A stretch of DNA of 64,000 nt from Terrabacter terrigena. Lineage in GTDB: Bacteria > Actinomycetota > Actinomycetes > Actinomycetales > Dermatophilaceae. A program made the translations under genes and the position numbers. Positions 9,105 through 17,489 of this stretch are shown piece by piece (within the stretch, counting starts at the first letter, position 1; each line of letters begins with the position of its first letter). The DNA lies in NCBI RefSeq assembly GCF_042676085.1, contig NZ_JBHTKH010000003.1:124001-188000 (forward strand), read 5' to 3'. Below the pieces are notes generated by a model that was not told where the DNA came from, made no database searches, and saw only the letters and a list, made by a program, of their open reading frames with translations.

Positions 9105-9150
9105 CGGACCCGGACGACTGACGGACCCGGACGACTGACGGACCCGAGCG
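9090..9150. repeat. 17-bp tandem repeat spanning a stop codon
   Basis: The unit GACCCGGACGACTGACG occurs three times exactly (9090-9106, 9107-9123, 9124-9140) and a fourth partial copy starts at 9141. The stop codon of the DUF4349 gene is the TGA inside the first copy. Because 17 is not a multiple of three, a change in copy number here does not alter the protein. Confidence 0.95.
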
Positions 9151-9172
9151 CGACCGGTGTCGGGGGCTCGGT

Positions 9173-10870
9173 CTAGCGACCGAGGCGCCCGCGCACCAGG
9201 TCGGCGGCCTGCCGGATCTCCCTGACGCGCAAGGCGTGCGCCAGGCCCAGGTAGATCACGAGGAACACGAGGCCGACGAGGCCGATCTCGAGCGTGCTGG
9301 CGAACATGCGCTTCGCGGTGGACGACGTGCCGTCGATGGCGCCGGTGGTGATGGGTTCGAGAACCTGCGTGACCCCCCAGGCCACGATCCCGGCGACGGC
9401 TGCGGCGACACCGACCCGCGAGGCGGTCACGAGGGCGCTGTCGAGGCCGAGCGTCCCGGTGCGACGCCTCAGCAGGTAGAGGCCGACGCCCGAGCTGACG
9501 ACGTTGCCGACGGTCTGTCCCATCGCCATGATCCCGATGGCCCAGATCGGGTTGATGAAGAGCGTGACGACCCCGGCGAGTGCGCTGATGCCCGTCAGGA
9601 GCACCTGCATGATGACGGTGGGCTTGCCGTCCTCGAGCGCGAAGAACATGCGGTAGCACAGCAGGTCGAGGCCGAACGGGATGAGCCCGAGGATCATGAT
9701 GATGAGGACGCTCGCGGACGTCTGGACCGAGAGCGGGTCGATTCCGGGGTTGAGCAGGGCGACGATCGGGTCGGCCAGGACGATGACGCCGACCATGATC
9801 GGCACGTTGGCCACGAGCGGCACCGCGAGGCCGGTGCGGAAGTAGCGTCGCAGTCCGGCGCGGTCGCCGGCCGCCGCAGCCGCGGAGAAGCGGGGGAAGA
9901 GCGAGGTGATGACCGACACCGTGATGAACGCGTGCGGCAGCATGAACAGGGTGAAGGCGATGCTGTAGGCCATCGGGCCGCGGGCGGCGTCCTCGAGGCC
10001 GATCGCCTTGGCGCGGGCGGTCGCGTTGTTGAGGACGCCCTGGCTGATGAAGAAGCCGACCTGCGAGACCGCCAGCCCGCCGAACGCCCAGATGGCCAGG
10101 CGGCTCACCCCGCCGAGGCCGACACCGCGCAGTCCCCACCGGGGCCGGTAGCGGAAGCCGGTGCGACGCAGCGCCGGGATGAGCGACAGGGCCTGCACGA
10201 CGACCGAGAGCGTGGCCGAGCCGGCGAAGAGCCAGATCATCGGCCCGGTCCACTCCGTGGGCCCCCGCGGGCCGGCACGGCCCGGGCCGTCATGGTGCGG
10301 CTGTGGGAAGAGCACGATGAACAGCAGCAACCCGGCGACCGCCACGACGTTGGCGATGAAGGGGGCCCACGCGAAGGCGCCGAACCGACCACGCGCGTTG
10401 AGGATCTGTCCGAGCAGCGCGAAGAGGCCGTAGAAGAAGATCTGCGGCAGGCAGATGAGCGAGAAGGCGAGCGCGAGCTGCCGGAACTCCGGTGAGTTCT
10501 TGCTGGCCAGCAGCCACACGAAGCCGCCGGCGCCGGCGGTGACGAGCACGGTGATGAGCGCCATACCGGCCAGCGCGACGGTGATGACGCGGTCGGTGAA
10601 CTCCTGGCCGCCGTCCTCGAGCTTCATCGCCCTCGCCAGCGACGGTATGAGCACCGCGTTGAGGATGCCGCCGGCGGCAAGGACGTAGAGGACGTTGGGC
10701 AGCGTGTTGGCGAGCGAGAAGGCGTCACCGGCGAGCTTGGCGCCGATGATGGCCGTGATGAGGGCGTTGCGCACGACCCCGAGGACTCGTGAGGCCACCG
10801 ACCCACCGAGCATGGTGAGGCTCGAGCGGGCGACCGACGGTGCCGCGGTCACGGTGGGGGCCGCCGTCAT
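9173..10870 (-). CDS. murJ: Lipid II flippase MurJ (MviN family)
   Basis: A 565-residue polytopic membrane protein, about 14 hydrophobic segments, that moves lipid-linked peptidoglycan precursors across the membrane. The N-terminal region SLTMLGGSVASRVLGVVRNALI and the LPNVLYVLAAGGILNAVLIPSLAR segment are typical of MviN/MurJ. The C-terminus is short and lacks the long kinase-like and sugar-binding extension of mycobacterial MviN. The start at 10870 was chosen because its ATG overlaps the hemE stop codon as ATGA, which suggests translational coupling. Confidence 0.9.
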   Translation of the reverse strand: MTAAPTVTAAPSVARSSLTMLGGSVASRVLGVVRNALITAIIGAKLAGDAFSLANTLPNVLYVLAAGGILNAVLIPSLARAMKLEDGGQEFTDRVITVALAGMALITVLVTAGAGGFVWLLASKNSPEFRQLALAFSLICLPQIFFYGLFALLGQILNARGRFGAFAWAPFIANVVAVAGLLLFIVLFPQPHHDGPGRAGPRGPTEWTGPMIWLFAGSATLSVVVQALSLIPALRRTGFRYRPRWGLRGVGLGGVSRLAIWAFGGLAVSQVGFFISQGVLNNATARAKAIGLEDAARGPMAYSIAFTLFMLPHAFITVSVITSLFPRFSAAAAAGDRAGLRRYFRTGLAVPLVANVPIMVGVIVLADPIVALLNPGIDPLSVQTSASVLIIMILGLIPFGLDLLCYRMFFALEDGKPTVIMQVLLTGISALAGVVTLFINPIWAIGIMAMGQTVGNVVSSGVGLYLLRRRTGTLGLDSALVTASRVGVAAAVAGIVAWGVTQVLEPITTGAIDGTSSTAKRMFASTLEIGLVGLVFLVIYLGLAHALRVREIRQAADLVRGRLGR

Positions 10871-11919
10871 CGGCGGCTCGAGCACTCGTGCACGAGCGCG
10901 GTCACGCGGGTGAGCACGTCGGGGTCGACGTCGGGAAGCACCCCGTGGCCGAGGTTGAAGATGTGGCCGGGGGCCCTGCGCCCCTCCTCGACGATCTCGC
11001 GCACCCGGCGCTCCAGGGCGTCCCAGGGCGCGAAGAGCAGGGCGGGGTCGAGGTTGCCCTGCACGGCATACGTCGGCCCGAGGCGATCGACGGCGTCGGT
11101 GAGCGACACGCGGTAGTCGACGCCGACGACGTCGGCACCGGCCTCCCCCATGAGGGTCAGCAGCTCGCCGGTGCCGACCCCGAAGTGGATGCGCGGCACG
11201 TCGAGGTCGGCGACGGCGCCGAGGGCGACGGCCGAGTGCGGCATCGCCCTCGCGGCGTAGTCGGCCCGCGAGAGGGCACCGGCCCAGGAGTCGAAGAGCT
11301 GGACGGCGCTGGCCCCGGCCTCGGCCTGCACCCGCAGGAACTCACCGGCGATCTGGGCCAGGCGTGCACAGAGCGCGTCCCACAGCTCGGGGTCGCCGTG
11401 CATGAGCGCCTTCGTCTTCTCGTGGTTCTTCGACGGGCCACCCTCGACGAGGTAGGACGCGAGCGTGAACGGCGCCCCGGCGAAGCCGATCAGCGGTGTC
11501 TCGCCGAGCTCGGCGACGAGCAAGCGCACGGCCTCGGAGATGAACGGGACGTGCTCGGGAGTGAGCGGCACGAGCTGGTCGAGGTCGTCGCGCGTGCGGA
11601 TGGGGCGCGCCACGACCGGGCCGACGCCCGGGACGATGTCGAGGTCGACCCCGATGGCCTTGAGCGGCACGACGATGTCGCTGAAGAAGATGGCGGCGTC
11701 GACGCCGTGGCGGCGCACGGGCTGCAGCGTGATCTCGGTGACGAGCTCGGGGCGCATGCACGACTCGAGCATCGGGATGCCCTTGCGGACGGCGCGGTAC
11801 TCGGGCAGCGAACGGCCGGCCTGGCGCATGAACCACACGGGCGTCCGCGTGACCGACTCGCGGCGGGCGGCCCGCACGAGGTCGCTCTGGCGAGTGGCTG
11901 GGGGGGCAGTGGTCGGCAC
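10867..11919 (-). CDS. hemE: Uroporphyrinogen decarboxylase
   Basis: A 350-residue cytoplasmic enzyme that decarboxylates uroporphyrinogen III to coproporphyrinogen III. The signature TPVWFMRQAGRSLPEYR is near the N-terminus, FFSDIVVPLKAIG carries the conserved aspartate, and FAGAPFTLASYLVEGG and FNLGHGVLPDVDPD follow in order. The frame is open to 12003, but the GTG at 11919 has an AGGA ribosome binding site 7 nt upstream and gives the normal family length. It overlaps murJ by 4 nt, linking haem and cell-wall genes in one transcript. Confidence 0.93.
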   Translation of the reverse strand: MPTTAPPATRQSDLVRAARRESVTRTPVWFMRQAGRSLPEYRAVRKGIPMLESCMRPELVTEITLQPVRRHGVDAAIFFSDIVVPLKAIGVDLDIVPGVGPVVARPIRTRDDLDQLVPLTPEHVPFISEAVRLLVAELGETPLIGFAGAPFTLASYLVEGGPSKNHEKTKALMHGDPELWDALCARLAQIAGEFLRVQAEAGASAVQLFDSWAGALSRADYAARAMPHSAVALGAVADLDVPRIHFGVGTGELLTLMGEAGADVVGVDYRVSLTDAVDRLGPTYAVQGNLDPALLFAPWDALERRVREIVEEGRRAPGHIFNLGHGVLPDVDPDVLTRVTALVHECSSRR

Positions 11920-12002
11920 CGGACAATCCTGCCACGGCCCGGCGGGGCGTCTGCGCCACGCGCGCTCGGCGCGCCCTGAGGACAGATCGCCCGACTCCGG
12001 CA

Positions 12003-12008
12003 TACCCT
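12003..12008 (+). promoter_or_regulatory. Putative leaderless -10 box TACCCT
   Basis: TACCCT ends 6 nt before the GTG at 12015. It overlaps a copy of the over-represented octamer CGGCATAC (11998-12005). Confidence 0.45.
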
Positions 12009-12014
12009 CGTCTG

Positions 12015-12599
12015 GTGCACACGAGAACGTTGCCGGGCAGCCACGGCGCGGTCTTCGCGAGGACGCTGAGCGCCCTGCGAGACGTCCGTCTGCGCTCGGA
12101 GGTGCGCCTCACCGAGGTGCCCGCCCCGACGCGCATCGCTCCGTATGCCGCCGCGCTGACCGCCGACGTCATCGACGTCTCCGACCCCGAGGCCGACCTG
12201 GCCACCGGTCGGTTCGTGCTCCTGCACGATCCCGCCGCGCCCGAGACGTGGGACGGCCAGTGGCGCGTCGTCACGTTCGCCCGCGCCGAGCTCGAGCCCG
12301 AGCTCGCCGGTGACCCGATGCTCGGCGCCGTCGGCTGGTCCTGGCTGACCGACTCGCTCGCCGAGCGCAACCTCTCGTGGACGGCCGAGGCCGGAACGGT
12401 GACCCGCGTGGTCAGCGAGAGCTTCGCCGGGCTGGCCGACCGCGAGGCGAGCGTCGAGATGGAGATCCGCGCGTCGTGGACGCCGGTCGCCGGCGACGTC
12501 GTCGACCACCTGCGCGCCTGGGCCGACATGCTGTGCACCATCGCCGGCATCCCGCCCCTGCCTGACGGGGTCGTCCCCCTCCCGGGGCAGCGCCGGTGA
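12015..12599 (+). CDS. DUF3000 family protein
   Basis: A 194-residue soluble protein of the actinobacterial DUF3000 family; no function is known. Recognisable parts are RIAPYAAALTADV, the central GRFVLLHDPAAPETWDGQWRVV and the WSWLTDSLAER segment, then the C-terminal LRAWADMLCTIAGIPPLP. The GTG start follows a TACCCT box by 6 nt. Its stop overlaps the start of the ribonuclease D gene as GTGA, so the two are probably translationally coupled. Whether it assists RNase D is unknown. Confidence 0.88.
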   Translation: MHTRTLPGSHGAVFARTLSALRDVRLRSEVRLTEVPAPTRIAPYAAALTADVIDVSDPEADLATGRFVLLHDPAAPETWDGQWRVVTFARAELEPELAGDPMLGAVGWSWLTDSLAERNLSWTAEAGTVTRVVSESFAGLADREASVEMEIRASWTPVAGDVVDHLRAWADMLCTIAGIPPLPDGVVPLPGQRR

Positions 12600-13858
12600 C
12601 GGCAGAGCCGAACGCACCTGCCGCCGACCTCGACGACGTCGCCGCCGACCTCGTCCCGCTGACCCACCCCCGTGACGGCGTTCCCGACGTCGTGGTCGAG
12701 GAGCGTGACCTGCTGCGAGCGGCCGAGGCCATCGCGGCCGGCACCGGCCCGGTCGGCATCGACGCCGAGCGCGCCTCGGGCTACCGCTACGGGCAGAGGG
12801 CCTACCTCGTCCAGATCCGTCGCGAGGGTTCCGGCACCTGGCTCATCGACCCCATCGCCTGCCCCGACCTCTCGCCCGTCGGCGAGGCCATCGGCGGTGC
12901 CGAGTGGATCCTGCACGCCGCCACCCAGGACCTCCCGTGCCTCGCCGAGGTCGGGCTGCGTCCCGAAGCGCTGTTCGACACCGAGCTCGGTGGCCGGCTC
13001 GCCGGGCTCCCCCGCGTCGGCCTCGGGGCGATGGTCGAGCACTACCTCGGCCTGCAGCTCGCCAAGGAGCACTCGGCGGTCGACTGGTCGGCCCGTCCAC
13101 TGCCCGAGCCGTGGCTGCTCTATGCCGCGCTCGACGTGGAGGTGCTCGTCGACCTGCGCGACGCGGTGGCGGCCGAGCTCGCCGCCCAGGGCAAGGCCGC
13201 CTGGGCGGCCGAGGAGTTCGAGCACCTGCTCCACTTCACCGGGCCCGAGCCGCGCACCGACCCGTGGCGCCGCACGTCCGGCATGCACAAGGTGCGGGGC
13301 CGGCGTGGGCTCGCCATCGTGCGCGAGCTGTGGCTGTGGCGTGATGCGCTGGCGCAGCAGCGTGACACCTCGCCGGGCCGGGTGCTTCCGGACGCCGCCA
13401 TCAGCGAGATCGCGCTGGCCAACCAGCGCGCGACGGAGCCGCCCGGCTCGGTCGGCTCCGCCGAGCCCCGCCTCGCTCGCTCGGTGCGTCGCCACCAGGA
13501 GGCGATCATCGAGGTCGTCACCCGGGCACTCGCGCTGCCCGACGCCGACCTGCCGGTGGTCTCCCTGCCGCCCACGGGGCCGCCTCCGCCGAAGGCCTGG
13601 GCCGACCGTGACCCCGTCGCCGCGGGCCGCCTCGCTCGCGCGCGTGAGCTGCTCGGCGCGGTGTCGGAGGAGCTGTCGGTGCCCGTCGAGAACCTCCTGA
13701 CCCCCGACCTGCTGCGTCGGTTCCTCTGGGAGGGCCCGGCTGCCCCCACGACCGCGGAGGTGGCCGAGGGCCTGTCGGCCCTGGGTGCCCGCCGGTGGCA
13801 GACGACCATCGCGGCGCCTCTCATCTCGCTCGCCTGCAGCGAGAACCCGCCCGCCTGA
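12596..13858 (+). CDS. rnd: Ribonuclease D family 3'-5' exonuclease with HRDC domain
   Basis: A 420-residue DEDDy exonuclease, expected to trim 3' ends of tRNAs and other stable RNAs. Exo I (GIDAERASGYRYGQRAYLVQI, residues about 49-69), Exo II (ILHAATQDLPCLAEVG) and Exo III (YAALDVEVLVDL, with the catalytic tyrosine and aspartate) are intact. An HRDC domain follows at about residues 230-310 (LAIVRELWLWRDALAQQRDTSPGRVLPDAAI), and a C-terminal helical region completes the usual length. The GTG start overlaps the DUF3000 stop by 4 nt. Confidence 0.9.
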   Translation: MTAEPNAPAADLDDVAADLVPLTHPRDGVPDVVVEERDLLRAAEAIAAGTGPVGIDAERASGYRYGQRAYLVQIRREGSGTWLIDPIACPDLSPVGEAIGGAEWILHAATQDLPCLAEVGLRPEALFDTELGGRLAGLPRVGLGAMVEHYLGLQLAKEHSAVDWSARPLPEPWLLYAALDVEVLVDLRDAVAAELAAQGKAAWAAEEFEHLLHFTGPEPRTDPWRRTSGMHKVRGRRGLAIVRELWLWRDALAQQRDTSPGRVLPDAAISEIALANQRATEPPGSVGSAEPRLARSVRRHQEAIIEVVTRALALPDADLPVVSLPPTGPPPPKAWADRDPVAAGRLARARELLGAVSEELSVPVENLLTPDLLRRFLWEGPAAPTTAEVAEGLSALGARRWQTTIAAPLISLACSENPPA

Positions 13859-13990
13859 GCAGGTGTCCGCGGCCCTCCCGGTGGTGAGGATGGTCACCCG
13901 AGCGACCGTTGGCCCGGAAGTTACCCGGAAGTAGTATCGAGGTGTCGCGCTCCCCGCGGCCCACCGACCCTCGATCCCACTGGAGGCACC

Positions 13991-15232
13991 GTGCCCCGCG
14001 CACTCAATGAGGTCGTCTTCGTCGACGGCGTCCGCACGCCGTTCGGCAAGGCGGGCGAGAAGGGCATGTACGCCCAGACCCGCGCCGACGACCTCGTCAT
14101 CCGGTGCATCCGCGAGCTGCTGCACCGCAACCCGAACCTGCCGAAGGACAGGGTCGAGGAGGTCGCCATCGCGGCCACGACCCAGATCGGCGACCAGGGC
14201 CTGACCCTCGGCCGCACGGCGGCACTGCTCTCGGGCCTGCCGAACACGACGCCCGGCTACTCCGTCGACCGGATGTGCGCCGGAGCCATGACCGCCGTCA
14301 CCAACACCGCGAGCTCGATCGCGTTCGGCGCCTACGACATCGCCATCGCCGGCGGCGTCGAGCACATGGGCCGCCACCCGATGGGTGAGGGTGTCGACCC
14401 CAACCCGCGCATCGTCGCCGAGAAGATCGTCGACCCCGACGCCCTCGTCATGGGCAAGACTGCCGAGAACCTGCACGACCGCTTCCCCGCGCTGACGAAG
14501 CAGCGCTCCGACGCCTTCGCCGTCGGCAGCCAGGACAAGCTCGCCAGGGCGTACGCCGACGGCAAGATCCAGCGCGACCTCGTCACGGTCGCGACCCGTC
14601 ACGCCGAGCAGGGCTGGGGCATCGCCACCGCTGACGAGCCGCCGCGCCCCGGCACGACGGTCGACGACCTCGGCCAGCTCAAGACCCCCTTCCGTGCCCA
14701 CGGCAACGTGACCGCGGGCAACGCCGCCGGCCTCAACGACGGTGCCACCGCCTGCCTGCTCGCCTCCGAGCAGGCCGCGACCGAGCTCGGCCTGCCGGTC
14801 CGGATGCGTCTCGTCTCGTTCTCGTTCGTGGGCGTCGAGCCCGAGGTCATGGGCGTCGGGCCCGTGCCGGCGACCGAGAAGGCCCTCGCAAAGGCGGGCC
14901 TCACCATCGACGACATCGGCCTGTTCGAGCTCAACGAGGCGTTCGCCGTGCAGGTGCTCGCCTTCCTCGACCACTTCGGCCTGGCCGACGACGACCCACG
15001 CGTCAACGAGTACGGCGGCGCCATCGCCACCGGTCACCCCCTCGCCAGCTCGGGCGTGCGCCTCATGACCCAGCTGGCCCGCCAGTTCGAGGAGCACCCC
15101 GAGGTGCGCTACGGCCTGACGGCCATGTGCATCGGCATCGGCATGGGCGGCGCCGTCATCTGGGAGAACCCCCACCACGCCGAGTACGCCACCACCGTCA
15201 CCGCCGGCACGACCGAGGAGGCCGCCAAGTGA
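13991..15232 (+). CDS. fadA: Acetyl-CoA acyltransferase (thiolase) FadA
   Basis: A 413-residue thiolase for the last step of beta-oxidation, splitting 3-ketoacyl-CoA with CoA. The nucleophilic cysteine is Cys96 in SVDRMCAGAMTA; the C-terminal active-site loops are NEAFAVQ, GGAIATGHPLASSG (histidine) and CIGIGMGGA (second cysteine). A ribosome binding site GGAGG lies just before the GTG start. The stop overlaps the start of fadB as GTGA, so the pair is made as the two subunits of the fatty acid oxidation complex. Confidence 0.93.
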   Translation: MPRALNEVVFVDGVRTPFGKAGEKGMYAQTRADDLVIRCIRELLHRNPNLPKDRVEEVAIAATTQIGDQGLTLGRTAALLSGLPNTTPGYSVDRMCAGAMTAVTNTASSIAFGAYDIAIAGGVEHMGRHPMGEGVDPNPRIVAEKIVDPDALVMGKTAENLHDRFPALTKQRSDAFAVGSQDKLARAYADGKIQRDLVTVATRHAEQGWGIATADEPPRPGTTVDDLGQLKTPFRAHGNVTAGNAAGLNDGATACLLASEQAATELGLPVRMRLVSFSFVGVEPEVMGVGPVPATEKALAKAGLTIDDIGLFELNEAFAVQVLAFLDHFGLADDDPRVNEYGGAIATGHPLASSGVRLMTQLARQFEEHPEVRYGLTAMCIGIGMGGAVIWENPHHAEYATTVTAGTTEEAAK

Positions 15233-17361
15233 GCGCCACCACCACCGAGAAGCCCACCGCCGCCGCCGACTTCGCGGCCGAGGTGGTCACCCGCACGCCA
15301 GTGCGCGACGTCGCCCTGCCCGGCGGTGCCGGCACGCTCTCCCTCGTCACGCTCGACAACGGGTTCGACCACACGAAGCCCAACACGTTCGGGCCCCAGT
15401 CGATCGCGGGGCTCACCGAGACCGTCGCACGCCTGCGTGAGCGCGCCGAGCGTGGCGAGATCGCCGCGGTCGCCGTCACCGGCAAGCCGTTCATCTTCGC
15501 GGTCGGTGCGGACCTCACGGGCGTGCCGTTCATCCGGTCGCGCGAGCAGGCGCTCGAGATCGCGCGGGCCGGCCACGCGGCATACGCAGCCTTCTCCGAC
15601 CTGCCCGTCCCGACGTTCGCCTTCGTCAACGGTGCAGCGATGGGCGGCGGTGTCGAGCTCGCACTGTCGGCGACCTACCGCACGATGAGCGCGGGTGTGC
15701 CCGCAGTCGCGCTGCCCGAGGTGTTCCTCGGGCTCGTGCCCGGCTGGGGCGGCTGCTGGCTGCTGCCCAACCTCATCGGTGTCGAGAAGGCGATCACCGT
15801 CGTCATCGACAACCCGCTGAGCCAGAACCGCATGCTGGGGGGCGTCGAGGCGTACCGGCTCGGGATGGCCGACGCACTCTTCGAGCCCGCCGACTTCCTC
15901 GAGGAGTCGGTTGCCTGGGCGGCGCGCGTGCTCACGGGCGAGGTCACCGTCGAGCGGCCCGAGGTCGACCGCGACGAGACCGCCTGGGCCGCTGCGGTCG
16001 CCAAGGCCAGGGGCCTCGCCGACGTCAGGACCGGCCGGCAGGCGAAGAGCCCGTATGCCGCCCTCGACCTGCTCGCTGCCGCACGCACCGCAACCCGCGA
16101 GGAGGGTTTCGCCGCCGAGGAGGAGGTGCTGGCCGACCTGCTGATGAGCGACGAGCTGCGCGCCGGGCTCTACGCCTTCGACCTCGTGCAGAAGCGCGCC
16201 AAGCGGCCTGCCGCGGCACCCGACAAGAGCCTCGCCCGGAAGGTGACCAAGGTCGGCATCGTCGGCGCCGGTCTCATGGCGAGCCAGCTCGCGCTGCTCT
16301 TCATCCAGCGCCTCCAGGTGCCGGTGGTCCTCACCGACATCGACGACGAGCGCGTCGCCAAGGGCGTCGGCTACGTCCATGCAGAGCTCGACAAGCTCGC
16401 CGGCAAGGGCCGGCTGAACCCCGACAGGCTGAACCGCTACAAGGCCCTCGTCTCCGGCTCGACGAGCAAGGACGGCTTCGCCGACGCCGACTTCGTTATC
16501 GAGGCCGTCTTCGAGGAGATGTCGGTCAAGCAGCAGGTCTTCGCTGATCTCGAGGCCGTGGTCTCGCCCGAGTGCGTGCTCGCCACGAACACCTCGAGCC
16601 TGTCCATCGCCGAGATGGCCTCGCAGCTCGCGCACCCCGAGCGGGTCGTCGGCTTCCACTTCTTCAACCCGGTCGCTGTCATGCCCCTGCTCGAGGTCAT
16701 CCCGGGCGAGCGCACCGACGACGCCACGCTGGCGACGGCCTTCGCCGTCGGCAAGGCCCTGAGGAAGACGTGCATCCGAGCGGCCGACCGACCCTCGTTC
16801 ATCGTCAACCGCCTGCTCGGCCGTTTCATGGGCGAGGCGGCGAGGATCCTCGACGAGGGCACCCCGATCGAGGTCGTCGACCGCGCCTTCGCCGGGCTCG
16901 CCCCGATGCCGCCGTTCGTCCTCATCGGCCTGGTGGGACCCGCCATCGCGCTGCACAACGGCGAGACGCTCGTACGGGCGTTCCCCGACCGTTTCTACGC
17001 CTCTCCGACGCTCCAGCGGATCGTGGCGGCCGGCAAGCGAGGCTTCTACGACCTCAGCTCGGGCCGTCCGGTGCTCGACCCCGAGGTCGCCGAGCTCATC
17101 GAGAAGCCCGCCGAGCGCGTCGTGCTCGACGTCGCCCAGGTGCGCCAGCGCGTGCTGACCGTGCTCGCCGACGAGGCGCGTCGCATGCTCGACGAGGGCG
17201 TCGCCCAGGCGCCCATGGACATCGACCTCGCGATGATCACCGGCGCCGGGTTCCAGTTCTGGAACGGCGGCATCACGCCGCTCCTCGACCGCACCGGCGT
17301 CGCGGAGACCGTCACGGGCTCCCGGTTCCTGCCCTCGGGCGTCGCGAACGCCCCGGCCTGA
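15229..17361 (+). CDS. fadB: 3-hydroxyacyl-CoA dehydrogenase / enoyl-CoA hydratase FadB
   Basis: A 710-residue bifunctional beta-oxidation enzyme. Residues about 40-230 form the enoyl-CoA hydratase half (AVTGKPFIFAVGADLTGV, NGAAMGGGVELAL, LPEVFLGLVPGWGG). From about residue 335 the NAD-binding dehydrogenase half begins with VGIVGAGLMASQLA, then ATNTSSLSIAEMA and VVGFHFFNPVAVMPLLEV with the catalytic histidine. The start was set at the GTG overlapping the fadA stop; the frame continues upstream only as an Arg/His-rich shadow. It is followed by a strong terminator hairpin. Confidence 0.93.
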   Translation: MSATTTEKPTAAADFAAEVVTRTPVRDVALPGGAGTLSLVTLDNGFDHTKPNTFGPQSIAGLTETVARLRERAERGEIAAVAVTGKPFIFAVGADLTGVPFIRSREQALEIARAGHAAYAAFSDLPVPTFAFVNGAAMGGGVELALSATYRTMSAGVPAVALPEVFLGLVPGWGGCWLLPNLIGVEKAITVVIDNPLSQNRMLGGVEAYRLGMADALFEPADFLEESVAWAARVLTGEVTVERPEVDRDETAWAAAVAKARGLADVRTGRQAKSPYAALDLLAAARTATREEGFAAEEEVLADLLMSDELRAGLYAFDLVQKRAKRPAAAPDKSLARKVTKVGIVGAGLMASQLALLFIQRLQVPVVLTDIDDERVAKGVGYVHAELDKLAGKGRLNPDRLNRYKALVSGSTSKDGFADADFVIEAVFEEMSVKQQVFADLEAVVSPECVLATNTSSLSIAEMASQLAHPERVVGFHFFNPVAVMPLLEVIPGERTDDATLATAFAVGKALRKTCIRAADRPSFIVNRLLGRFMGEAARILDEGTPIEVVDRAFAGLAPMPPFVLIGLVGPAIALHNGETLVRAFPDRFYASPTLQRIVAAGKRGFYDLSSGRPVLDPEVAELIEKPAERVVLDVAQVRQRVLTVLADEARRMLDEGVAQAPMDIDLAMITGAGFQFWNGGITPLLDRTGVAETVTGSRFLPSGVANAPA

Positions 17362-17384
17362 CGAACGCCGCCCGGCGGCATACG

Positions 17385-17429
17385 GACGGAGCGCCACGAA
17401 CCGGAGGACACGGTTGGTGGCGCTCCGTC
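17385..17429 (+). terminator. Strong hairpin terminator of the fadAB operon
   Basis: Arms 17385-17397 and 17417-17429 pair perfectly over 13 bp. After one mismatch, a further 5 bp pair inside (AACCG with CGGTT) around a 7-nt loop. The hairpin lies 24 nt after the fadB stop and 25 nt before the putative -35 of the next gene, so it insulates the two units. Confidence 0.8.
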
Positions 17430-17454
17430 TTCCGCGGCGTGTGTGCGCGTTGAT

Positions 17455-17482
17455 TTGCCTTAACTCATATATGAGTTAGCCT
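17455..17482 (+). promoter_or_regulatory. Putative promoter of the HTH-MurA gene with an operator palindrome as spacer
   Basis: A -35-like TTGCCT (17455-17460) and a -10-like TAGCCT (17477-17482) are separated by 16 nt, and the -10 ends 7 nt before the GTG at 17490. The spacer and the edge of the -10 are occupied by the perfect 18-bp palindrome TAACTCATATATGAGTTA (17461-17478). A protein bound there would block RNA polymerase. The HTH domain of the gene's own product is the obvious candidate. Confidence 0.65.
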
Positions 17483-17489
17483 CGACGTC

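Noticed and set aside
11342..15178. A 1278-codon open frame on the minus strand
   Set aside because: It runs antisense to hemE-flanking, DUF3000, rnd and fadA genes, all of which have clear catalytic motifs. The antisense text has none.
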